Origin: Catalinimonas alkaloidigena
GTDB lineage: Bacteria; Bacteroidota; Bacteroidia; Cytophagales; Flexibacteraceae
DNA: 64,000 nt
Assembly (NCBI RefSeq): GCF_900100765.1
Contig: NZ_FNFO01000005.1
Span: forward strand, 62,001 to 126,000
Reading direction: 5' to 3'
How positions within the stretch are numbered: position 1 is the stretch's first letter; each line of letters opens with the position of its first letter. Below the pieces are notes generated by a model that did not search any database, was not told the DNA's origin, and saw only the letters and a list, made by a program, of their open reading frames with translations. Positions 1-8,353 of the stretch are shown here, piece by piece. The position numbers were made by a program, and so were the translations under genes.

Positions 1-376
1 CCATCAGGCCCTCTTCGGCAGGACGCGTTTGCCCTTCTTTGTTGGTGTAAATCGTATTGACCGGGATGGTCCCGACCTGTTTCACGCGGTTGGTTTCTGT
101 ATCGACCAGCTTCACGCCTCCCTTGCGCTCCACAAAGAGCACCCGACGGCCGCCGTCCAGAAACGTCATTTCCATCGGCTCGTCGAGTTCGCCGGGTTGG
201 GTCAGCACTACTTTGGTGAAACGATTGTCTTCGGGCGGGCCGGTTTCTTCGGCGGCCGCGGTTTGTTCGGCAGGTTTGCAGTGGCTCAAAAGAACCAGCG
301 GCAAAGCGAAAAGTCCCCATTTCAGACAGGGCCGAAGCGCCCTCGGAATCAGGTGGTGGTACGGGTGTAAAAGCAT
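1..376 (-). CDS. PQQ-type sugar dehydrogenase-like lipoprotein, N-terminal part
   Basis: Only the first 125 codons are in the window; the gene runs off the left edge. The ATG at 376 is followed by basic residues, a hydrophobic stretch (GLFALPLVLLSHC) and a cysteine, so it is probably exported and lipidated, although His just before the Cys is not a classic lipobox. After an Ala/Glu-rich linker comes a segment with NRFTKVVLTQPGELDEPMEM and a FVERKGGVKLVD strand, the usual start of the six-bladed glucose/sorbosone dehydrogenase propeller. Such proteins oxidise sugars in the periplasm with PQQ, and in Bacteroidota are often fused to ThuA or cytochrome c domains. Those later domains and the cofactor ligands lie outside the window, so the enzymatic call is inference from the family-typical N-terminus. 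Confidence 0.7.
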   Translation of the reverse strand, partial: MLLHPYHHLIPRALRPCLKWGLFALPLVLLSHCKPAEQTAAAEETGPPEDNRFTKVVLTQPGELDEPMEMTFLDGGRRVLFVERKGGVKLVDTETNRVKQVGTIPVNTIYTNKEGQTRPAEEGLM

Positions 377-533
377 AGCACAAGATAGTTTCGTAGGAGA
401 AAGACGATGAATGGCCGATGCGACCAAAATCAATGTGTCTTTGGTACGCAATCTATCCATTTTACCAGAATCTTGCAGCGGAAATGGTCGAGAATATCGG
501 CCCAACGGTAGAATGCACCCGGCCCTACCGAAC

Positions 534-570
534 ACAAAACGACCCGATCGGACCGACCGGGTCGTTTTGT
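534..570 (-). terminator. Rho-independent-type terminator after the L-repeat T9SS gene
   Basis: Perfect 12-bp inverted repeat (534-545 with 559-570, 13-nt loop), GC-rich inside and ending in TTTTGT on the minus strand. It lies 27 bp past the stop codon of the minus-strand gene that ends at 598. Confidence 0.75.
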
Positions 571-597
571 GCCATCAATATCTGTAAGCAACTTGGT

Positions 598-3500
598 TTA
601 CTGTTTCACGATCCGTTCGGCAGCGTACCCCTCACGCTTCAGGAAATACACCCCGGCCGGCAGGGTACTCAGGTCCAGCACCTGCCGCTGGGTTACCCGC
701 CGCTCCAGCACCTGACTCCCCAACGCATTGTAGAGCCGGATCTGGGCCGGCACGTCGGTCTCGATCGTCAGCCGATCGTGTACCGGATTGGGATAGAGGT
801 GGAATACCTTCGCGTTGGGAAGCAACTCCGACGACGCCAGGCGGGCCTCTACGCAGTTGTCTGCTGCTTCGCCCAGCCCCACCGGAACTTGGTTGCGGGC
901 GGTGATGTAGACTTTGTCCATGCGCACATTGGGCTCGCGGAACGCAAACGTAAGTGTGTGCGCACCGGCTTTCAACCAGAAGCGGCGTCCCAGCACTTGC
1001 CCCCACTGGAAGTCGTACGACGGGGCCCAGCCGTTCCACAACGCCCACGATCCGCCGTCGACTTTCACCCAGAACGAGTTCTGCCCGCGTCCCAGCGAAC
1101 GTACCCGCACAAAGAACTGGAAGGAGTCCGCCTTCGCCACGTTGAATGCAAAAGAGACCTGATCGGCCGGGTCGTCGCTCGGTGTGTGTCCATAGTTGGG
1201 CAAGCGGACCGTTACATAGTGCCCCTGCGACGCATACAGGTTCGGCACGGTATCCCACCGGCTACCCACCTGCGCGCATTCCGCCTCGAACCAGAGGTCG
1301 CTTGTGGTCGGCGGCGGCACGGGCGTCGGATCGGCCACGCAGGCGGCCGCCGCCCCCCCTATTCCGGCAGGCCGGTCGTTGTTGGTGGTGAGGTACAGCT
1401 TATCGAGCAAAGCCCCGTCTTCACGGTACGCCACGTCGATCACATTGGTCCCCGCGACGAGGGCAAAGGGGCTGGACCCGAACTCTTTCCATACCCAGTC
1501 GGTAGTGCCGAAGAGGCTGTTCCACTTCAGCCAGTCGCCGCCGTTCACCCGAATCCAGAACGAGTCGTCGTTGGGATCGGGCGCTGCCACGCGCGCGAAG
1601 ATGCGATACGCTCCGCCCTGCGCCGTGAACGTAAAGCGCACCCGGTCGGCCAGCGCCGTGGGCGCAACGTCCAGGCTGTTCGAGCCCGCCGCGATGGTTA
1701 CGTAACCGCCGTTCGACGCGCTCACCGATGTATTGGTCACCCAGTTGCTGCCCACCTGGGCGCATTCGGCTTCGAGCCAGATTTTCTGCACCGAGGCCGG
1801 CGCGCAGGCTTTCTGAATGTCGGCGACGGAGTTGCAGCCCTTGGCGTTGTTCTGGATCGTGACTTTGCCTTGAGTTGCAGCAATCACCTCTTCCAGCACA
1901 CAACACGACGTCAGCGCAGGGTTATTGAACACGTGCAGTTCGCTGATCGAGGTGACGCCCTGTAGCGCCGTCAGGTTGTTCAGGACATTGTTTTCGCGGA
2001 TCACCAGAAACTCACCGATGGTGCGGACGCCGCCCAGTCCCGCAACAGATTCCAGCACCGCATTCTCGCGGATCAGCAACCGCACGCCGACCGACGTCAG
2101 CTGGCCCAGTCCCGCCAGGGTTTTGAGCCGCGTAGCACGAATCATCAGTGTCCCTCCGACCGACGTCAGGCTGGCCAGAGGCGAGAGGTCGGTGATGTCG
2201 GAAACCGTCGTATTGGCCAGATCGCCGATACCGATGACCAGATTTCCCTTCACCGTTTTGCAGGCAAAGGCGTTGACGTCGGCTTGGGTGGCGAGTACCA
2301 CCGTACCATCGCAGACATCCGGCGTCGGCTCGTCGGGAGTGCAGGCCGTTGCAATCTCGGTAGCCGAATTACACCCCGTGGCGTTGTTCTGGATCGTAAC
2401 CACCGACTGCGCGGCGGCGATGACCGATTGCAACACGCAACACGTGCTCAGCTGGGGATTGTAGGTGATGGAAAGCGCCCCGCCCAGTGTCTTCAGGCCA
2501 TTGAGCCCTTCCAGTGTGGCCAGTTTGTCGTTGTAATAAATTTGCAACGCACCACCTACCGACGTCAGCTTCCGAAACCCTTGCAGCGAGGGGAGCGCGT
2601 CGTTGTTGCCGAGGGCCAGTCCCCCGCCGATGGTCGTCAGGTTCTGTAGCCCCTCCAGGGTAGCCAGGGCATCGTTCTGCCCGATGTACAAATCTCCGCT
2701 GACGGAAGTGAGGCTGGCGAGTGGTTTCAGAGTTTTGATCGGATCGGCACTCCCTGTGGCCGTCACGATCGACAAATTTCCCGTAATGGCCTGGCACGCA
2801 AAGGCATTAACCTCCGCCTGGGTGGTCAGCATCACGTTGCCTTCACAACCGGAAGGCGCCTCGCAGGCAGCCATCAGGTCGGGGACTGAACTGCACCCCG
2901 CGGCGTTGTTCTGGATGGTGACCGAGCCTTTGGCCGCTTCGATCACCGACTTCAAAACACAGCACTCCGACAGTTTCGGGTTGCTTTGTACCAGCAACGA
3001 ACTCCCCACGGTGGTCAGCTTGTTGAGGCCCGTCAAGCTGGTCAGTGCAGCATTCTGGTAGATGGACAAATAGCCCCCCACCGTCGTGAGGGCCGAAAGC
3101 CCTTGCAAGTTGGGCAGCGCGGCATTGAACCGGATGTTGAGGTAGTCGCCCACGGAGACGATGCCGCTCAGTCCGCTCAGGGACGTCAGGACGCCATTAA
3201 AGCCGATGTCGAGCGCACCGCCGACCGCCATCACCTTCGCCAGCGCCTGGAGGTTGTTCAAGCTACCATTTCCGGCGATGCTCAGGTTGCCACTGACGGT
3301 CGTCAGGTTGTTGAGGCCTTCCAGGGTCGCCAGGGAAGCGTTGTCCTGGATGTTCAGGTTGCCGACCACCCGGGTCAAGGTCGTAAGCTTGGTCAGCGAG
3401 GTAATGGGATCGGCAACGGCAGACGCCGATTTGATGGTCAGGTTGCCCGTCACGACCGAACAGGCAAACGCATTCACTTGGGTTTGTGTCGAGAGGGTGA

Positions 3501-3606
3501 CGTCGCCCTCACAGGTTTGCGCACGAAGTGACAGCAACGCAGACAGGAACATCAGCCCGCAACACAGGAGCGGTCTGGCGACCCGGGGGTAGAGGTGGGT
3601 GTACAT
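598..3606 (-). CDS. T9SS-secreted protein with receptor-L-like repeats and two carbohydrate-binding-like modules
   Basis: 1002 residues. A signal peptide (about 1-30, ending SLRAQ) precedes three tandem units, each opening with a CEGxVxLxTQxxVNAFAC-like segment (about residues 32, 254 and 431) and continuing with irregular leucine-rich turns (LTSVGGxLxI-type) that resemble the receptor L domain. Each unit closes with a CCVLxxVI...VTIQNNAxGC segment. Two modules of about 145 residues follow (from about 610 and 782), both starting W(L/F)EAECAQVGS and containing an FWV(K/R)V(D/N)GG core, similar to CBM6-like jelly rolls. The last 75 residues are a T9SS type A sorting domain (LYPNPVHDRL, PAGVYFL). 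Predicted to be exported and attached at the cell surface; binding to a glycan or host polymer is inference. The paired Cys residues at the unit ends suggest disulfides. The same module recurs in the gene at 8354-10675. Confidence 0.85.
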   Translation of the reverse strand: MYTHLYPRVARPLLCCGLMFLSALLSLRAQTCEGDVTLSTQTQVNAFACSVVTGNLTIKSASAVADPITSLTKLTTLTRVVGNLNIQDNASLATLEGLNNLTTVSGNLSIAGNGSLNNLQALAKVMAVGGALDIGFNGVLTSLSGLSGIVSVGDYLNIRFNAALPNLQGLSALTTVGGYLSIYQNAALTSLTGLNKLTTVGSSLLVQSNPKLSECCVLKSVIEAAKGSVTIQNNAAGCSSVPDLMAACEAPSGCEGNVMLTTQAEVNAFACQAITGNLSIVTATGSADPIKTLKPLASLTSVSGDLYIGQNDALATLEGLQNLTTIGGGLALGNNDALPSLQGFRKLTSVGGALQIYYNDKLATLEGLNGLKTLGGALSITYNPQLSTCCVLQSVIAAAQSVVTIQNNATGCNSATEIATACTPDEPTPDVCDGTVVLATQADVNAFACKTVKGNLVIGIGDLANTTVSDITDLSPLASLTSVGGTLMIRATRLKTLAGLGQLTSVGVRLLIRENAVLESVAGLGGVRTIGEFLVIRENNVLNNLTALQGVTSISELHVFNNPALTSCCVLEEVIAATQGKVTIQNNAKGCNSVADIQKACAPASVQKIWLEAECAQVGSNWVTNTSVSASNGGYVTIAAGSNSLDVAPTALADRVRFTFTAQGGAYRIFARVAAPDPNDDSFWIRVNGGDWLKWNSLFGTTDWVWKEFGSSPFALVAGTNVIDVAYREDGALLDKLYLTTNNDRPAGIGGAAAACVADPTPVPPPTTSDLWFEAECAQVGSRWDTVPNLYASQGHYVTVRLPNYGHTPSDDPADQVSFAFNVAKADSFQFFVRVRSLGRGQNSFWVKVDGGSWALWNGWAPSYDFQWGQVLGRRFWLKAGAHTLTFAFREPNVRMDKVYITARNQVPVGLGEAADNCVEARLASSELLPNAKVFHLYPNPVHDRLTIETDVPAQIRLYNALGSQVLERRVTQRQVLDLSTLPAGVYFLKREGYAAERIVKQ

Positions 3607-4163
3607 ACAAAGTAGAGTTGGGTATGGAAGTGATATGGAAATACGACGTAGTCATGCCCTGAACATGAAGTGGCAGTTAAATTCAGATCGCGCTACAACA
3701 GAAAAGCCAGGCCCGCTGCTCGCGGGCAGAGCCTGCGAGCAGCGGGTGTTGGGGCACCGTCCCGCCAACACGCCATAAGGTACAATAAACCAGACAACAA
3801 GTTGATGATTTTCAACAAAATACGTCCCGCAATTTTTATATTTCTTACGTCGGGTCGCTGGCGCGTAGGTTAAAAAGTAGGACGCGCCACGTGGGCGTCT
3901 GGGGCGTGGATTCCATAACACCTTTTCACTCGAAAACCTTGGTCCCAATCGTTCCCTGAAGTGAGGAGCGTGCGATTCTGCGACCGCATGTCCATCGGTC
4001 ACCCGCAGGCAATTCCCGTCACGAAACGATGCAGGTCGGCACCCGCTAGGCACCGCACGAAAGCTGCCACCCCCTTACTAGTATACAAATTGTTATAAAA
4101 CTCAGACCATCGCCCGCTGATTCTGTTTTATAGAGCACGAAGGAGAAATGAACATAAAGCCGC
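3607..4163. other. Intergenic region with a 12-bp dyad, no supported gene
   Basis: 557 bp upstream of the L-repeat protein gene and downstream of the MFS gene. Reading frames of up to 133 codons exist on the minus strand, but their translation is Arg/Pro/Cys-rich and unlike any family, so I do not call them. The part at 3800-3870 is AT-rich. The only clear structure is the inverted repeat at 3712-3746. Confidence 0.6.
3712..3746. repeat. 12-bp inverted repeat, REP-like
   Basis: CCCGCTGCTCGC at 3712-3723 and its exact complement at 3735-3746 around an 11-nt loop. There is no T-run on either side, so it is not a typical terminator. It resembles the GC-rich palindromes dispersed in bacterial intergenic regions. 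No second copy was noticed in this window. Confidence 0.55.
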
Positions 4164-5465
4164 TTAGGCTCGCGCGGGGAAGGCCTCGGACGGCACCCGG
4201 CGCATCAGGTATCCGATCAGGATGGCGTTGCTCACCAACGTACCACCGGCGGCCAGCACCAGGAAAGGCGCCGGAACGAGGGGAAGCAGCCACCCCGACA
4301 GGTAAGCACCGGCCACATCGGCCAGGTTGATGAGGGCCATGTACGTGGTAAACTGCGACCCTTCCACGCCGGGCACACAAAGGGCCATCAGGATCGGAAA
4401 CGCAGCTACGCTGAACACCGGGTCCATCAGGTACGAGAGCGTCATGCCACCGGCCAGCCAGGCGGTGGTGTGGCTCACGGCCAGCAGCAGGGCGAACGTG
4501 AGCAGAAAAAGTCCGTTCCCCAGCCCCACTCCGGCCAGCATCCGACGCGCCCCCAGCCGGTCGGCCAGAATGCCCCCCGCCAGCGCCACGCCAACGGCCA
4601 CAGCCGTGCCGACCGTTCCCGACAGCAGCGACAGTTCGGTATCCTGCCACCCTAACTCCTGAATCAGATAAACGGCCATGGTCCGCTGAAACACGCTCTG
4701 CGCCAGATACACAACGGCAATGACGGCGAAAAAACGCAGGCTGACGGCTCGTGTCAGTCCCCGAAACAAGCGCAGAAAGAGGGTACGTAGCGTATGCGGT
4801 ACGTCGTACGAACACAGCGACGAAGCGCGTGCGGTGCCCGGCCACGTGATCCAACGATCGGCCCGTTGCTCCTTCAGAAAAAACGTAGCGAGCATCATGG
4901 AGAACAGTAGCACCGCTTGCAGGAGGGCCGCCGTGCGAAAGCCGTACGCCCGCAGGAGGTACGCAAAACCGGCTGCGCCCAGCGCGCTTCCCGTCAGCAT
5001 GCCTCCGCGCATAAACGCATTGACCCGCCCCCGCTCGTCGACCGAGGTGAGTGTAATCGCCATGGCATCGACACTAGCGTCTTGTATGGAGGCAAATACG
5101 CTGTGCCCCAAAAAAGCGCACGCCAGCAGGTTCAGTTGCGTACTCGGGTCGTCTATCCTCAGGAGCATGAGCGACGCCAGAAAGGCACACCCCTGTGCAC
5201 ACAATACCCACGGCCGCCGACGGCCCATCGGTGAGTCCTGAAAACGGTCGATCAGCGGTCCCCACACAAACTGGAGCGTCCAGGGCAACCCTACGATGGC
5301 GATAAAGCGGCCGATCTCCCAGGAGGGCACGCCTTCGGCCGCTAAGTAGTTGGCAACCGCCGTCAGGGCGAAACCCGAGGGTACCCCCTGCACGACATAA
5401 AGGGCAAAAAACGTTGTGTACCGTAACCAGCGGTGCTCCGCCAGTACAAAAGGATAAGCTGCCAA
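4164..5465 (-). CDS. MFS transporter, AmpG/PAT-like
   Basis: 433 residues with about 12 hydrophobic segments and no export signal, fitting a major facilitator. The first helix (YVVQGVPSGFALTAVANYL), the segment VGLPWTLQFVWGPLIDRF and the following GRRRPWVL loop match the pattern of the AmpG / acetyl-CoA transporter (PAT) branch. AmpG imports cell-wall anhydromuropeptides; substrates of Bacteroidota homologues are mostly untested, so recycling of muropeptides is only a possibility. A conserved intracellular loop DASVDAMAITLTSVDERGRV follows helix 4, as in AmpG. It lies 109 bp downstream of the FtsX permease gene on the same strand and may be read through from it, but nothing links their functions. 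Confidence 0.8.
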   Translation of the reverse strand: MAAYPFVLAEHRWLRYTTFFALYVVQGVPSGFALTAVANYLAAEGVPSWEIGRFIAIVGLPWTLQFVWGPLIDRFQDSPMGRRRPWVLCAQGCAFLASLMLLRIDDPSTQLNLLACAFLGHSVFASIQDASVDAMAITLTSVDERGRVNAFMRGGMLTGSALGAAGFAYLLRAYGFRTAALLQAVLLFSMMLATFFLKEQRADRWITWPGTARASSLCSYDVPHTLRTLFLRLFRGLTRAVSLRFFAVIAVVYLAQSVFQRTMAVYLIQELGWQDTELSLLSGTVGTAVAVGVALAGGILADRLGARRMLAGVGLGNGLFLLTFALLLAVSHTTAWLAGGMTLSYLMDPVFSVAAFPILMALCVPGVEGSQFTTYMALINLADVAGAYLSGWLLPLVPAPFLVLAAGGTLVSNAILIGYLMRRVPSEAFPARA

Positions 5466-5574
5466 GCGCCCGTATGATCTGTCGAACCCCCGGTGGTTCT
5501 TTCACATAACCGACCCGCACTCAAGTTGTTTCGACTGCACCCCGATCCGGATAGCGGCGAACGCCACACGCGAG

Positions 5575-7968
5575 CTATTCCGTTTTCAAGGCCTGTACAG
5601 GATTGATGAGTGCAGCACGGAGGGACTGGTAACTGACGGACAACGCCGCGACTCCGAAAAGCATCATTCCCCCGACCACAAAATAACCCGGATGAAGCGA
5701 AACGTGATACGGAAAGTCGCTGAGCCACTGCCGGAGCAGGTACCACGCCAGCGGGGTGGCGATCAGGAACGACAGCAGCGCAATCCGCCCGAACTCGCGC
5801 GAAACGAGGCTGACCACACTCGCCAGCGAGGCCCCCAGCACCTTGCGCACGCCGATCTCTTTGGTGCGACGCGTTACGACGAACGAAACCAGTCCGTACA
5901 GACCCAGACACCCAATGAAGATGGCGATACCGGCAAATACGCCGAGCAGTTGCGTGATGCGTTCTTCTCCCCGGTAAAACTCCGCAATTTCGTCGTCCAG
6001 AAATGCGTAGCTGTAGATTGCTTCGGGAAACGTGGCCGTCCAGGCCGCTTCGACGTGAGCCAGCGCCTGCGACAGCGGGACAGAAGGGGCCAGCCGAAGG
6101 GCCGCTTCGTAAAACTCGCGCGAGTCGGTCATTAACAAGGCGGGGTTGATTTTTTCGCGCAACGAACCCTGATGGAAGTCCTGCACGACGCCGACGATCG
6201 GTTTGGGTTCGCCGCCGCCCAGCCGCAACATGCGCCCAATGGCGTCTTCCGGCGTGGCGATGTCTACCACTTTCAGGAGCGCTTCGTTTACGACGTATTC
6301 GCGCACCGTATCGCTTTCCTGCAACATGCGCCCCGCCAGGAGGGGCAACCGGTACAGGTCGGCGTAGTGCGCATCGGTCATAAACAACTGTACGGACACG
6401 TCGGCATCGGGCTGATCGGCCATTCCGAAGTTGCTCATCCACCGGGAGTCGCTGGCGGGTGCCAGGTTAGAGAAGCTTATCTGCTGAAACTCCGGGTAGG
6501 TTTCCAGCCGCTGCCGAAATGTTTCCAGCGACGTGGGGCGGTTGTCGGGCAACGGGACGGTCACCACCGCCTCGCGATTGAAACCCATCTCGGCGGTTTG
6601 CAGGTAACGCGTCTGCGCCCAGACGACCAGTGTCCCGATCAGCAGCACCTGCGCCGCAACGAACTGAAACCCCACCAGGACCTGCCGGAGCGTCAGCCCC
6701 CCGACCCGCACGCCCTGCGCTCTTCCCTTCAATACCTGCGCGGGTTGAAATCCCGACAACAGCAGCGCCGGATAGAGCCCTGCCGCCACGGTGAGCAGAA
6801 GCGTCAACCCGACCAAGCCACCCAACAGCCACGGATCGCGAAGCGGCGCAAAGACCAACGCCTGCCCCACAAACTGGTTGAACGTCGGCAGCAGCAGCTG
6901 CACCGCACCCAGCGTCAACACCAGCGCACTGATCACAATCAGGGCTGTTTCGCCCAGAAACTGTGTGATCAGTTGCCCGCGTCCGCTGCCCAATACTTTA
7001 CGAATGCCGACTTCGCGCCCCCGCTGCACGGCCTGTGCGGTCGCCAGGTTCACGAAGTTGATGCACGCCAGCAGAATCAGAAAAAAGGCGACCATCGCAA
7101 GCATGCCGAGTTGGGCCTTCGAGACGGTCGTGCTAAAGCCCCCATAACGCTCGTCGAAATGCACCTCGCGCAAGGGTTGTAACGGATTGATATCCTGCCG
7201 TTGCGCACGTTCGTTCTTGTATTTTTTTGCCAGTTCGGGCATGCGGGCCTCTACCTGTTCGGGTGTAATGCCTTCGTGCAAGAGCACGTAGAGCTGGTGA
7301 TCGCTCGAAATACTCCCCCATTCCAGGTCGCTCGGATCAGCGAAATATTCTTCGAGCGATTGATAGGAAATCAGTGCCGAAAAGGGCAACGACGACTGCA
7401 CCGGCGGATCGTCCAGCACGCCGGTCACGGTTAGGTCGAGTCGGTTTGCCAACTGAACACTCTGTCCGACCGGGTTCTGCCGCGGGAAGAGTTTCTCGGC
7501 CAGGGTACGCGTCAGAAGGACCGTCCCCGGACGCGCCAGCGAAGCCCCTGCCTGATGTTCGACCGGAAAATCGAACACCTCGAAAAATTCCGGAGTCGCA
7601 AACAACATATCGTCTTCCCGAAAGCGGCGCGTCTCCGTTCCCTCCGTCACACTCATCAACCCGCTGGTGTGGTTAATCGGGGCCACCAATTCTACCTCGG
7701 AGAAATCCTGCCGTACTGCTTCTGCCATCGGGACGGGCGTGCCCGGAGAGCCGCTCCGCGCGCCGTTGGGTCGTTGCGAAGCACTCACGATGCGGTAAAT
7801 CCGGTCAGCCTTGGCGTGGCCGGCGTCGAAGCCCAGGTGGTACTGCACCAGCAGAAAAATGAGCAGCGCCGAGGTGATGCCCAGGGCCAGGCCCAGGATG
7901 CTGATGAGGCCGTAGCCTTTGTAATGCCGCAGGTTGCGCAGCGCGACTTTCAGGTAGTTGAGGAACAT
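5575..7968 (-). CDS. ABC transporter permease, FtsX/MacB family
   Basis: 797 residues in the double-unit arrangement common in Bacteroidota: a first TM helix right after the start (LISILGLALGITSALLIFLL), a periplasmic MacB-like domain (about 50-270), an FtsX helix bundle (about 285-410, with the GREVGIRKVLGSGRGQL segment), a second TM and periplasmic domain (about 425-640), and a final FtsX bundle (about 675-797) containing RRTKEIGVRKVLGASLASVV. It ends ALINPVQALKTE, the usual end of this family. These permeases act in mechanotransmission or in export of peptides, antibiotics or lipoproteins, with an MacB-type ATPase. No ATPase gene is adjacent, which is usual for these orphan permeases, so the substrate is unknown. 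Confidence 0.9.
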   Translation of the reverse strand: MFLNYLKVALRNLRHYKGYGLISILGLALGITSALLIFLLVQYHLGFDAGHAKADRIYRIVSASQRPNGARSGSPGTPVPMAEAVRQDFSEVELVAPINHTSGLMSVTEGTETRRFREDDMLFATPEFFEVFDFPVEHQAGASLARPGTVLLTRTLAEKLFPRQNPVGQSVQLANRLDLTVTGVLDDPPVQSSLPFSALISYQSLEEYFADPSDLEWGSISSDHQLYVLLHEGITPEQVEARMPELAKKYKNERAQRQDINPLQPLREVHFDERYGGFSTTVSKAQLGMLAMVAFFLILLACINFVNLATAQAVQRGREVGIRKVLGSGRGQLITQFLGETALIVISALVLTLGAVQLLLPTFNQFVGQALVFAPLRDPWLLGGLVGLTLLLTVAAGLYPALLLSGFQPAQVLKGRAQGVRVGGLTLRQVLVGFQFVAAQVLLIGTLVVWAQTRYLQTAEMGFNREAVVTVPLPDNRPTSLETFRQRLETYPEFQQISFSNLAPASDSRWMSNFGMADQPDADVSVQLFMTDAHYADLYRLPLLAGRMLQESDTVREYVVNEALLKVVDIATPEDAIGRMLRLGGGEPKPIVGVVQDFHQGSLREKINPALLMTDSREFYEAALRLAPSVPLSQALAHVEAAWTATFPEAIYSYAFLDDEIAEFYRGEERITQLLGVFAGIAIFIGCLGLYGLVSFVVTRRTKEIGVRKVLGASLASVVSLVSREFGRIALLSFLIATPLAWYLLRQWLSDFPYHVSLHPGYFVVGGMMLFGVAALSVSYQSLRAALINPVQALKTE

Positions 7969-8353
7969 AGCCAGAGGTTAGGAATGGTCTGTGGACACTG
8001 AAGGGACGAGTAGGCGAAAGTCGTGTGTGGCCGCAGAAGCCCAAATCACAGAAGGCTCATGCCTTAAAAATCCGGCTCCATGTTACAAGTAAGAAGCACC
8101 TGACAACCTCACCGAAGGCGCCGCCGTGTGTCTTTTTGATCCACCCGCAGCGCCCCTCAACCCCTTCGGCAAGCCGCCAAGAAACCTGCCAAAAGTGTAC
8201 AGAGCCGTTTGTGTGGCGCTGGTAGCACTTGGAGCAGCGTCAGTTGTTCAGAACTGAACAGGCATTGTACGGTTCTGGACAGAGGGGAATCAAATGCAAA
8301 AGGGAGCATGGCCCTGCCATACCCCCTTTTTTGTACCACCAAGTTATTTTAAT
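7969..8353. other. Intergenic region with a terminator hairpin
   Basis: 385 bp between two minus-strand genes. It holds the hairpin at 8298-8330 and a perfect 6-bp dyad with a 2-nt spacer (GTTCAG / CTGAAC) at 8246-8259. Short frames here have no family-like sequence. The part next to 7968 probably carries the promoter of the FtsX permease gene, but no convincing -33/-7 pair was found. Confidence 0.55.
8298..8330 (-). terminator. Hairpin after the tandem-module T9SS gene
   Basis: Two stacked stems: AAAAGGG 8298-8304 with CCCTTTT 8324-8330, and inside it ATGGC 8308-8312 with GCCAT 8316-8320. It lies 24 bp past the stop of the minus-strand gene ending at 8354. The minus-strand T-run is short; the plus strand carries a longer one (to 8332). 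Confidence 0.6.

Noticed and set aside
3652-4053. 133-codon minus-strand frame before the L-repeat T9SS gene.
   Set aside because: Product is rich in Arg, Pro and Cys with no family pattern; the region is otherwise intergenic and the dyad at 3712-3746 lies within it.
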